DNA from: Natronorubrum halalkaliphilum
Lineage (GTDB): Archaea; Halobacteriota; Halobacteria; Halobacteriales; Natrialbaceae
Assembly (NCBI RefSeq): GCF_009834785.1
Contig: NZ_WUYX01000013.1
Coordinates: 1-64,000, forward strand
Direction of reading: 5' to 3'
DNA length: 64,000 nucleotides
In this document: piece by piece, positions 16,450 to 24,105 of the stretch
How positions within the stretch are numbered: the stretch's first letter is position 1
Layout: every line of letters starts with the position of its first letter
Notes under the pieces: model-generated
What the model was told of the DNA's origin: nothing
Seen by the model: the letters and a program-made list of their open reading frames with translations, nothing else
Databases searched by the model: none
Position numbers and translations under genes: made by a program

Positions 16450-18036
16450 ATGGGGTTGATCGCCGCTGGACGGACGTCGTCACGGCCGGTTCGTCTTCGA
16501 TCAGTGTCTCGTCGAGAACGATTTCCTTCCGCTGACCGTCTTCGAGTGGCGTCCGTTTCGTCCGCCGGATCGAAAAGCTGTTTCAGCGTTCACGACGTAC
16601 GTTCACTACCCGTGCCAACCTTCGCTCGAGCCGGTGCCGGCAAGTGGCATATCGTCGGCCCTGACGGCTGCCGATACGGCCACCAGTTCGCAAACGAAGA
16701 CGCAACTCCCGATGAGACCACTACTGCCACCGATATCGTCGCCTACGAACCGCCTGAGCAACCTGACAATGGCTCACCCGGTTCGGTATCCGTCTCGCTG
16801 TCGGTGGGCGGGAGTTCGTTCCCGCGCGGGCGAACCGACGACCAACGCCTCGTCTTTCCGGCCGCCATCGAAGAGAGCGACTCCGAACTCTGTGGATCGT
16901 GTCGCACCGAACTGGAACACCACCAGAAACGCCGCTCCCGGATCATCACCGGACTCAAACGAGTGACGACACGCCGCGACATCGACTGGGATCGAACCGA
17001 TCACGAACCGTATCGGGCCTGTGATTGGTGTCGGGCTCACGAACGCACGACGTGCGATGGCCTCGGCGCAACGGTCTGTCCGGCCTGTCGTCGCCTGTTC
17101 GAGACGCCACTGGGTGAACCGACCGACGACACGGCTCCCGATACCGACCGGCTCCCCGAGACACCGTCGGAACCGCTCGTGCCGATCGTCTTCGGGACGG
17201 ACCTGCCAGGATATGACCCGACTGACCTCGTCGGGAGCAATCGGCCGCTGATCAAGTACCGGGAGAAACGCAAGTACGCTGCCCTCGTGTTCGAACTCGA
17301 GCGCACCGGCCACGGGTTTGGGGCCGACGGGATCGACGCGCTCGAGGCTGCCCGTTCCGAGTACGCCGAAACCGTCGTCGAGACTGAGGACCACCAGACC
17401 GAGGTCACGCTCGAGGTCGGCACGACGCCACGCACCGTCACTCTCGACGGAATCCGTCCGGACGACCGCGGTGACGTGATCGAAGCGTGTTGGGATGTCG
17501 TAAGCGATCCGGCGTACTGGGTTCCGCTCGGCTGGCCACAGCAGGGCTACATTCATCGGAACGCAGGTGATCCGTCGATACCGGGTGCCGATCCGGTCGT
17601 CGAAGAATTTCCACGCCTCCGGACCCAACAGCCGTCGTCAACGGTCGACACCGAGACGCTCCGATCGATGACCGAACCCGGTCGATACGACCGTGGTGAG
17701 CGCTACTACAACCACGGAGCCGTGACCGATATCGAGCGCGTCGACGATCGGCTTCGGGCCACGGTGCAGGGAAGTCGACCGTACACTGTCGAGGTGACGC
17801 TCTCGAACGGGAGCTATATGGAAGGGCAGTGTAGCTGTCCCGATGACGCGGTTCCGTGCAAGCATATCGTCGCAGCCGTACTCGCAAGCGGCGATGTCGA
17901 AGCCGTCGGAGAGGGTCGATCGATCGAGGAGGTACTCGAGACGGCGACACCCGACGAACTGCGTGCATTTCTTCGGACACGTGCTGAGGAGGACATCACG
18001 GTCCGCAGACGGATGTACAAGGAGTTCGATGCCTGA
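16450..18036 (+). CDS. SWIM zinc-finger protein
   Basis: Up to 528 residues. Near the C terminus (about 459-472) it has the SWIM motif CxCx6CxH (QCSCPDDAVPCKHIVAAVLA), preceded by the usual strand region (RGERYYNHGAVTDIERVDDR). SWIM domains bind DNA or protein. The middle has two Cys-rich pieces (ELCGSCRTEL and ACDWCRAHERTTC...VCPACRRLF) that may bind zinc. The first 50 or so residues have poor, basic composition and may not be translated, so the true start probably lies between 16600 and 16680. The gene lies among defence-like accessory genes. Its molecular function is unknown. Confidence 0.72.
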   Translation: MGLIAAGRTSSRPVRLRSVSRRERFPSADRLRVASVSSAGSKSCFSVHDVRSLPVPTFARAGAGKWHIVGPDGCRYGHQFANEDATPDETTTATDIVAYEPPEQPDNGSPGSVSVSLSVGGSSFPRGRTDDQRLVFPAAIEESDSELCGSCRTELEHHQKRRSRIITGLKRVTTRRDIDWDRTDHEPYRACDWCRAHERTTCDGLGATVCPACRRLFETPLGEPTDDTAPDTDRLPETPSEPLVPIVFGTDLPGYDPTDLVGSNRPLIKYREKRKYAALVFELERTGHGFGADGIDALEAARSEYAETVVETEDHQTEVTLEVGTTPRTVTLDGIRPDDRGDVIEACWDVVSDPAYWVPLGWPQQGYIHRNAGDPSIPGADPVVEEFPRLRTQQPSSTVDTETLRSMTEPGRYDRGERYYNHGAVTDIERVDDRLRATVQGSRPYTVEVTLSNGSYMEGQCSCPDDAVPCKHIVAAVLASGDVEAVGEGRSIEEVLETATPDELRAFLRTRAEEDITVRRRMYKEFDA

Positions 18037-18061
18037 TCGATCACCGGATCAACCACTTGAC

Positions 18062-18134
18062 TCCACGTAAACTACCCCACCCTACTCCTTCGGCGCATAC
18101 GCGCCTCGGTCCTTGAGGGTAGCGCGGGACCGAG
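18062..18134 (+). repeat. Structured sequence resembling IS200/IS605 end
   Basis: Contains a CTACCCC...GAGGGTAG pairing, GGCGC/GCGCC at 18092-18105, and CTCGGTCC/GGACCGAG at 18105-18112 and 18127-18134. It is part of the 340-base gap 18037-18376, which holds no gene. It may be an IS end or a non-coding RNA relic. Confidence 0.35.
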
Positions 18135-18376
18135 AGTGATCGGGATTTGGTTTGAATACTCGTTCCGGAAGTGTTCGCTCGAGTCCCGGATTGGAATAGC
18201 GTACCGGCATAGCCACGATTCAGAAGTGGCGCAGACCACTCCCGCTCTCGTTAACGCTACTCGCTCCCGTTGATCGCTGCGTTGCTTCTTGAGGATGGGG
18301 GTTCCACTGGACAAAGTTGGAGCTCACATATCTGGATTGGAGATAACTTTATTGGATTGAGGACACAACTCCCTCT

Positions 18377-18901
18377 ATGGACGAAGCAAAACGTGGTGTG
18401 GAGGCATGGAAGGAACACACGACGGCTTTCGATAGAGTTCGATCGATTGCAGAAGCTGTTGATCGGCCTCGAACAGCGAAGTATATTGCAGCGGAAGCTG
18501 CGGTTTCTCAGACGACGGCACATGAGCATCTCAAGCGCCTTGCTGAAATGGATGTCATCCGGGCAGTAGACGGAGAGGATGCAACGCGATATGAACCGGA
18601 TCCGCTTTACGCTCGGTTCAGAGCACTTCGGCGTCTCATCACTGATCACGACCACGAAGAGCTTCTGGAACTCAAGTCAGACCTCCAAGAGCAAATTGAA
18701 GAGTTCCAGGAACAGTACGAAGTAGGCTCACCGGAAACGTTGCGGGAACAGGCGGCAGAAACTGAGACAGCGGAGGAGACGCGAGAGTATCGCAAAGATG
18801 CGAGTGACTGGGAATTGGCGCTGTACCATCTTTCGATCGCTAACGACGCAATCAACAACTATCGTGAATACGCAGACTTAGATAACCGTCTTCACGCTTG
18901 A
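18377..18901 (+). CDS. Winged-helix regulator, DUF7342-like
   Basis: 174 residues. The N-terminal winged helix (VRSIAEAVDRPRTAKYIAAE, SQTTAHEHLKRLAEMDVIRA) is of the ArsR/HTH_20 type. It is followed by a long helix, HEELLELKSDLQEQIEEFQE, and a C-terminal acidic part with YHLSIANDAINNYREYADL. Such HTH plus coiled-coil proteins (DUF7342 in haloarchaea, recognised from memory) are nearly always followed by a small gene, as here, and may form a toxin-antitoxin-like module. The stop overlaps the next frame's TTG. Confidence 0.72.
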   Translation: MDEAKRGVEAWKEHTTAFDRVRSIAEAVDRPRTAKYIAAEAAVSQTTAHEHLKRLAEMDVIRAVDGEDATRYEPDPLYARFRALRRLITDHDHEELLELKSDLQEQIEEFQEQYEVGSPETLREQAAETETAEETREYRKDASDWELALYHLSIANDAINNYREYADLDNRLHA

Positions 18902-18903
18902 AT

Positions 18904-19341
18904 ATGTATGTTTTCGACGGGGGTCATGATCCTCGCCAGACAGCGCATGAAGCACTACGACAGATTCGCAGGGAGCTCAATCGCCATCCCGCGATTACGA
19001 GTGTTGAAGGCGTTCCTCACGATACGCTTCATACCGAATTGAGAGCTAAAGTCGAACCATCGCACATTGGGGCAGATGATCCGAGTGGGACACTAACTGT
19101 TCGGTGGTTCGTAACTGAACCGGATGACCGTCCTGAATTCGTCTTCCACTATTCGGACGAGTCGGGATTTGATTGTGGGTGGCACCATCATGAACAGGAT
19201 CATGTAAGCGGGTGGGGCCATTACCAAGAGCGGGAGTCCGAGACTGACGACTATTCGTACCAGACGTTCCAGTTTGGGAGCCAGGAGCCATCACGAGTTG
19301 TGTGGGAAGTTCTCGACGAACTTCAAGAATACTTCCAGTAA
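18904..19341 (+). CDS. Uncharacterised partner of the DUF7342-like regulator
   Basis: 145 residues from ATG 18904; a TTG at 18898 overlapping the upstream stop is an alternative start. It is a compact alpha-beta protein with HEALRQIRRELNRHPAITSV, a central strand-rich part (GTLTVRWFVTEPDDRPEFVF), and HYSDESGFDCGWHHHEQDHV, a His-rich segment that could bind metal or form an RNase-like site. Its position directly after a regulator gene suggests the effector of a two-gene module. No known family was identified with confidence. Confidence 0.65.
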   Translation: MYVFDGGHDPRQTAHEALRQIRRELNRHPAITSVEGVPHDTLHTELRAKVEPSHIGADDPSGTLTVRWFVTEPDDRPEFVFHYSDESGFDCGWHHHEQDHVSGWGHYQERESETDDYSYQTFQFGSQEPSRVVWEVLDELQEYFQ

Positions 19342-19411
19342 TAGAACAGTTCGCATACCCATCTTCGACTAGCCGACGGACGGTCAGTACAGTTGTGATA
19401 CCTATCTTCAT

Positions 19412-19511
19412 ACAGCGAGAGAATCCCACCCTTCCCGTGAGGGACGAGTGTTCCGACGTCCTGTCGGAACCGAGGAGCGAGCAGGGTGGGAGTGAATCGC
19501 GTACGCTCCGG
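19412..19511 (+). ncRNA. Structured non-coding element (copy 1)
   Basis: Begins ACAGCGAGAGA and ends with GTGAATCGCGTACGCTCCGG (19492-19511), which is identical to 45234-45253. An outer stem, TCCCACCCT/AGGGTGGGA (19424-19432 with 19483-19491), encloses a perfect GTTCCGAC/GTCGGAAC hairpin (19450-19457 with 19463-19470). The copy near 45 kb keeps the two ends but has different stem sequences. Both lie on the + strand upstream of TnpB genes. It may be an RNA or a conserved IS end. Confidence 0.5.
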
Positions 19512-19694
19512 GAATATACCGCCATCGTTCCTGCTGACTGGATATTCCACGTCAAATCCTAGCCATTAAGTTATTTCATTGTCATAGGCTATGTATGGTG
19601 AGTCTGGTCACAACACGCACCATTACGGCAGCACTCACGAACGACCGTGAGGGTGTCGTACGTGACCTCGACTCATACGGTTTACTGTAGTCAA

Positions 19695-19736
19695 TTACCG
19701 CCGATCACCGATACCGTCCCTGGTGATCGACGGTAA
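19695..19736. repeat. Inverted repeat, 15-bp arms
   Basis: TTACCGCCGATCACC (19695-19709) and GGTGATCGACGGTAA (19722-19736) pair with one mismatch around a 12-base loop. It lies just before the truncated outer TnpB frame and could be a terminator or a former element end. Confidence 0.55.
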
Positions 19737-19771
19737 ATAGTTACAGCAATCCGTATCACTCGCTCGTTCCG

Positions 19772-20120
19772 GCAGTAAAATCTGGAACGTCGCTCGGTGG
19801 ACCATCAGCCGCATCTGGGACCACACCGGAGAAATCCCGGACGAGGGACCGCTCAAGTCCTACATGAAGAACCAAGCGTGCTGGAAAGATTTGAACTCGC
19901 AGTCAAGTCAGGCAATCGTCGAAGAATTGTCTGGCGCTTTCCAGTCATGGTTCCAACAGGATGACCCAGACGCTAACCCACCGGGCTACCGCAAAGACGG
20001 TGATGAACGACCACGTACAACTGTCACGTTCAAAGAAGACGGCTTCAAACTCGACACGAAACACCAGCAAGTCCGCCTCTCCAAAGGCAAAAACCTGAAA
20101 GACGGCTGGAGTGATTTTAT
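19772..20120 (+). pseudogene. tnpB: Outer TnpB gene, N-terminal-side half
   Basis: Reads SKIWNVARWTISRIWDHTGE from about 19775 through MKNQACWKDLNSQSSQAIVE to RLSKGKNLKDGWSDF. This is the pre-RuvC part of an IS1341-type TnpB. The extreme N terminus is missing. At 20120 the coding sequence is cut by insertion of another TnpB element (20121-21470) and resumes at 21471. Joining 20120 to 21471 gives GAT TTT ATC CTC TGC, that is DFILC in frame. This proves one gene split by a clean insertion. Confidence 0.88.
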
Positions 20121-20221
20121 CAGCGGACAAGGCGAATACCCCGGGGCTAGACCCCGGGGATGAAGCCGACACGTAGGAATACAAACCATTAAGTGAACAT
20201 ATCGTTAATCAAGAGACAGCG

Positions 20222-21454
20222 ATGGAACACAGTCACCGCTACCACGCCTATCCGACACAAGAGGTAGCGGAGCGACTGGAACACCATCTTGACGTTCATC
20301 GCCAACTCTACAACCACGTCCGCTGGGACTACACGAATAGCCCAGAGGACGACAAACCGAGTGAGTACGACCAGAACAACAAACTCCCCGAGTGGAAACG
20401 CAAATGGCCGGTGTTCAGCGAACTGCACTCGAAGGCCGCACAAGCCACTGTCGCTCGCTTCCACCGCAACCTCTCGAATCTTCGCAAGAAGAAAGAGAAG
20501 GGATACAACGTTGGTCGTCTCAAACGGCAAGCACCCACCGACTACCGGAGCGTGACGTACAACCAGTCTGGTTTCGACCTCGATGAAAAGAGGGGCCGCG
20601 ACAGGTTTGCTTACGTCCGCTTCAGCAAAATCGGCTGGGTGAAAATCCGATACCACCGTCCGGTCCCCGACCATACTTCAATCAAGGAGATCACGTTCAA
20701 GAAGGAGACGACTGGCGAGTGGTTCGTCTCTTTCGGATTGGAAACCAACGATGCTGACCTGACAGAGAAACCCGACGTGAACTCGCTCAACACGAGCAAC
20801 AGCGTCGGAATTGATCTCGGCATCCAGAACTACATCCACACGTCTGACGGCAAAACCGTGGACTGGCTCGACCTCGAAGACGAATACGAGGTTCTTCGCC
20901 GCGAACAACGCAAACTCTCGCGGAAACAAAAAGGGTCGAACAACTACGAAAAGCAACGCCGGGAAGTGGCGAAGGTTAAGCGGCACATCCGTCGGAAGGT
21001 GCTGGACTACCAGCACAAGATAACGACGTGGCTCGTCCGGGAGTACGACGCCGTGTTCGTCGAAGGTTTGGACGTAAAGGAGATGCTTGAACAGTCGCAC
21101 AACGCTCGCAACAAGCAGGACGCGGCGTGGCGACAGTTCATCACCCTCCTCGACTACAAAGCCGACCTGTACGGCTGTCACGTCGTGCAGGTCGAAGCCT
21201 CTGGAACGACGAAAGAGTGCGCGTCGTGTGGTGTGGAGACGGCGAAGCCAATTTGGGTGCGTGAACACTCCTGCCCGTCATGTGGGTTCGAGTGCGACCG
21301 TGACGCGAACGCGGCGATGAACGTTCTACAACGCGGCTTTTCTGAGTTAGGGCTGGGATGGCCCGAACCCACGCCTGTGGAGACTGCGCTCCCTACGGAC
21401 ACCTATTCGGTGTCTGCAAAGCGCGTCGTAGAAACAGGAAGCCTCGGGGCTTGA
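20222..21454 (+). CDS. tnpB: TnpB RNA-guided nuclease, intact, inner element
   Basis: 410-residue TnpB, full length. The RuvC-like catalytic triad is visible: Asp198 (VGIDLGIQNY), Glu281 (VFVEGLDVKE) and Asp361 (CDRDANAAMN). A zinc finger, Cys333/336/351/354 (CASCG...CPSCG), sits between the last two. The N-terminal domain (YPTQEVAERLEHHLDVHRQL) matches the nucleic-acid-binding part. TnpB proteins use an RNA from the element's right end to cut DNA next to a short motif and so keep the element in the genome. The stop codon lies in the loop of the right-end hairpin, as is common for overlapping guide RNAs. Confidence 0.92.
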   Translation: MEHSHRYHAYPTQEVAERLEHHLDVHRQLYNHVRWDYTNSPEDDKPSEYDQNNKLPEWKRKWPVFSELHSKAAQATVARFHRNLSNLRKKKEKGYNVGRLKRQAPTDYRSVTYNQSGFDLDEKRGRDRFAYVRFSKIGWVKIRYHRPVPDHTSIKEITFKKETTGEWFVSFGLETNDADLTEKPDVNSLNTSNSVGIDLGIQNYIHTSDGKTVDWLDLEDEYEVLRREQRKLSRKQKGSNNYEKQRREVAKVKRHIRRKVLDYQHKITTWLVREYDAVFVEGLDVKEMLEQSHNARNKQDAAWRQFITLLDYKADLYGCHVVQVEASGTTKECASCGVETAKPIWVREHSCPSCGFECDRDANAAMNVLQRGFSELGLGWPEPTPVETALPTDTYSVSAKRVVETGSLGA

Positions 21455-21470
21455 CCCCGAGGCGATTCAC
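21425..21470 (+). ncRNA. Putative omega-RNA 3' scaffold of inner element
   Basis: GGAAGCC followed by the 9-bp stem at 21441-21463 and a GATTCAC end. The same GGAARCC-hairpin-end layout occurs after the other two TnpB genes. The 5' boundary within tnpB is not determinable. Guide sequence would begin at 21471, which is the interrupted host tnpB itself. Confidence 0.5.
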
Positions 21471-22278
21471 CCTCTGCGAATACGACACCGGTCCAGACGC
21501 AGACTTGACCGACGTAGAAGACGTACAACAGGTCCGCATCATCTGGAACGGTGACCACTGGGAACTCCATTTCGTCTGTAAAGTCGCCATCGACGCCGCT
21601 GACTCGTCAGGTGAGACAACCGCAGGTGTTGACCTCGGAATCTGCAACACTGCCGCCATCTCTGTCGGTGACGAAACCGTATTGTATCCAGGCAACGCCT
21701 TGAAAGAAGACGCTCACTACTTCCGGCAGGAAGAATACGATACGGAAGGCGAGAACGGCCCCAGCACCCATGCTGAGTGGGCACGACAGAAGAAATCCCG
21801 ACGACAAACACATTTCCTGCACGCTCTCTCGAAAGACATTGTTGAGCAGTGTGTAGACCGTGATGTTGGGAAGATAGCGGTCGGCCACCCGAAGAACATC
21901 CGCGAGGATGAAGACTGGGGTAGGCACGGGAACAAACGCCTGCACGACTGGGCGTTTGAAACCATCCTGAGTCACATCGAGTATAAGGCCGAAGAGCGTG
22001 GGATCGAGGTTGAGCGGATTGACGAGTACGAGTTAGCCACGTCGATAACGTGCTGTGAGTGTGGTATGAAAGCTGACTCGAACCGTGTTGAGCGTGGGTT
22101 GTACGTCTGTGAAGAGTGTGAATTGGTTGCGAATAGCGACTGTAATGCGGCTGAAAACATGCGAAAGACGGTAACTCCGAGTCCGTCACAGGATAGGAGT
22201 AACGGCTGTCTGGCCCAGCCATCGGTGCGCCTGTTCGACAAATCGACGGGGAGAGTAGCCCCACAAGAACAGGTGTGA
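21471..22278 (+). pseudogene. tnpB: Outer TnpB gene, C-terminal half
   Basis: Continues the frame interrupted at 20120. LCEYDTGPDADLTDVEDVQQ, then the RuvC-I motif AGVDLGICNTAA, a HFLHALSKDIVEQCVDRDVG helix, the RuvC-II region KIAVGHPKNIREDEDWG, a zinc finger (CCECG...CEECE) and the RuvC-III Asp in NSDCNAAENM. At the usual RuvC-II Glu position this subfamily has Gly-His, and Glu residues lie a few positions later, as in other haloarchaeal TnpBs with a VGDL-type motif. It is inactive as it stands because of the insertion, but would be restored by precise excision except for the missing N terminus. Confidence 0.88.
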
Positions 22279-22309
22279 CCGTAGACCGGCAAATATCCCA
22301 ACGCTTCGG

Positions 22310-22352
22310 TGCGGTTCGGGAAGCCGCGTCCTTCAGGACTCGGAGGAGGTCA
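22310..22352 (+). ncRNA. Putative omega-RNA 3' end of outer TnpB element
   Basis: GGGAAGCC followed by a short TCCTTCAGGA hairpin and CGGAGGAGGTCA (ends 22352). The pattern GGAAnCC...TTCA...CGGnGAGGAnGTCA is shared with 46811-46847 after the third TnpB, marking the right end and guide-RNA scaffold of this group. Confidence 0.55.
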
Positions 22353-22379
22353 CTACTCGGATCAATCGGTGAGACCGGT

Positions 22380-22937
22380 TTACTCCGTGAAATAGGTGTT
22401 TCGAAGTTGATTCACGTACTGCCGATCCCACTGTTTCGTCTCGATATAGTACGTCAATGCAGCATCTACATACTGGGAAGTGAAGAGTCCACGATCGGCC
22501 AGTACGCACAGGATATGTGGGGTCGTAAACAAGATGTTTCGGTCATCTAGTGCCAAGGAAACGAAGAGATAGTTCGTTGTGTTGAATTCGTCCGTGACGA
22601 ACATCGCAGCGGAAATCTCGTTTGCAAGCCAAATTCCGTGTGATTCACCCTGGTCAAGACCAAAGTCGAGCGGATCGTCAATTTCGTCATTGACGTCGTG
22701 AGTGGTGAGATGATGCGAAGCTTGGAAAACCAGATCTGCAGCTGCCGAAAGGAGATCATCGCTCCCCTGTGCGTCATGTACTTCGCCAAGGACACTCGAC
22801 GGGACGTGGACGTCGTACCCCGTTAGCACCGTTTTGAGTGGGTCTTCACCAGTCGGTGCCCGGGAGCGTCCGTCAACCACTGGCGTTGCAAGGTTAAGGA
22901 GAACGTTCGTATCGACGACGATGGCCCGTTCGCCCAT
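22380..22937 (-). CDS. PIN-domain toxin-like protein
   Basis: 185 residues from ATG 22937, one base after the upstream antitoxin-like stop. PIN features: AIVVDTNVLLNLA (active-site Asp at residue 8), VPSSVLGEVHDAQGSDD (Glu), LDQGESHGIWLANEISA with Glu/Asp, and MFVTDEFNTTN (Asp). The order and spacing identify it as the nuclease half of a toxin-antitoxin operon. It is longer than classical VapC proteins of about 130 residues, with an extra C-terminal helical region (YVDAALTYYIETKQWDRQYV). It appears intact. Confidence 0.8.
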   Translation of the reverse strand: MGERAIVVDTNVLLNLATPVVDGRSRAPTGEDPLKTVLTGYDVHVPSSVLGEVHDAQGSDDLLSAAADLVFQASHHLTTHDVNDEIDDPLDFGLDQGESHGIWLANEISAAMFVTDEFNTTNYLFVSLALDDRNILFTTPHILCVLADRGLFTSQYVDAALTYYIETKQWDRQYVNQLRNTYFTE

Positions 22938-22938
22938 C

Positions 22939-23337
22939 CTATGCGCGTGACTCCGTATCGTCTGCTTCTTCGTGAGGAGTCCACTCGGGAACATCACCGT
23001 CGTAAAATTCCGCTGGTGGTGAAAGTTCGCTCTCGATCTGCGGTTCGGGTGGGTCGCGGTTCAACGAGGCTCGCAAGAGTTTCATCCGCATCGCTTCTTC
23101 TGTACCGAGGATTGATTCGACGGTTTCGAAGTCAATCTCTCCGGAATAGTACGCGTCGCTGATCATCCGCCGGAATCCGTCATCGGTGGCGAGTTCTTCA
23201 ATTTCGTCTCGGAGCGCCTCGATGAGGAGTTGTGTCCGAGAGACATCGAGAAGGTCAGCGACCACGTCCGCTTGGTCTACGAGCGAACTGGGGGCGTTGA
23301 AATCGACCCGGGTTTTCTCCTCTGGCATCATATCCAT
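22939..23337 (-). CDS. Ribbon-helix-helix antitoxin-like protein
   Basis: Up to 132 residues; the start may be 23337, 23331 or 23328. KTRVDFNAPSSLVDQADVVA and DLLDVSRTQLLIEALRDEIE form a ribbon-helix-helix DNA-binding domain. The remainder is acidic and probably wraps the PIN toxin (PPAEFYDGDVPEWTPHEEAD). It is directly upstream of the PIN gene with a 1-base gap, so the protein likely autoregulates the operon from the promoter region around 23345. Confidence 0.78.
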   Translation of the reverse strand: MDMMPEEKTRVDFNAPSSLVDQADVVADLLDVSRTQLLIEALRDEIEELATDDGFRRMISDAYYSGEIDFETVESILGTEEAMRMKLLRASLNRDPPEPQIESELSPPAEFYDGDVPEWTPHEEADDTESRA

Positions 23338-23384
23338 GTGTAGGATCTACACATGAATAAGGCTGATGATGGAACCTCACAGGA

Positions 23385-23640
23385 TTAAATCAGTACGCTC
23401 GCGATAAAACACTCGTCGACCTCGTCATCGCCCGTCCCGATCGTGGTACTCACTTCGGCAGGCCATACCTCGGACTCGAGCATCCCCTCGTTGCGCACAC
23501 GGATATCCTCGTACGTGTACTCACCGCCAGGAGCTCATTTCGAAACCGTGTTCGTCTCAGAATATTCCCGCAGAGTATCCCCGACTTCGTCGAACGTTAC
23601 GCCTCGGCCGCCGCCCAGGATCGTCCCCTCGAGACCGACG
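23385..23640 (-). pseudogene. CFI-box-CTERM surface protein, C-terminal relic
   Basis: Minus-strand reading gives GTILGGGRGVTFDEVGDTLR, then after a frame change GEYTYEDIRVRNEGMLESEV, then GTGDDEVDECFIASVLI and a stop at 23385. DDEVDECFIA is identical to the start of the CFI box in the protein at 31763-34813, where it continues as CFIATAAEG. Only the edge of the domain is left. The remnant probably derives from a duplicate of that surface protein. The rest of the 23641-24105 gap holds no supported gene. Confidence 0.65.
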
Positions 23641-24105
23641 AACCGCCGGCGCCAACTACTCGAGTTCGTCTCAGTGTTTCTCTGTGACTCAGCCGTACGG
23701 ATACCTACTGTCTCACTTTGCGGACGACGTCGAGACGATCGCGGTATCGGTCGGTTGGCTGCATTTCTGAACGCTGCCGATCGGGAACGCGAACTCGACG
23801 AGTTCGCGGGTAACAGCGGATGATGTATCGATGACGATCGTCGATAATTGCACTATGCCAGTTCTAGTTGACAGGTATACGCTCCACCTCTTACTGGAGA
23901 GATTGCAGCGAAAATTCGTTGCTGCATCGTCCGTTGAAGTCGTCTTCAATTCGGTCTCGAGCGCGAACAACGCGGACGTCGGATCCAACCGAACGACCTG
24001 TCGGTGTGTCGACTGCCAACCGGACAGACTCACCGCGATCGGAGACAGGTACCAGCGCCCCGGTCCAACACAGCTAACCGCACTGATCGACGATACTGGT
24101 CACGA

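Larger units (their letters stand above)
20121..21470 (+). mobile_element. IS200/IS605-type (tnpB-only) element inserted in another tnpB
   Basis: 1350-bp element. Its left end carries the hairpin CCCCGGGG-ctaga-CCCCGGGG (20139-20159). Its right end carries the perfect stem GCCTCGGGG/CCCCGAGGC (21441-21449 with 21455-21463) and ends GATTCAC. No target duplication is seen, as expected for this class. The base string 5' of the insertion is TTTTAT, the likely target-adjacent motif. It contains one TnpB and no TnpA, so it needs a transposase in trans. Confidence 0.85.
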
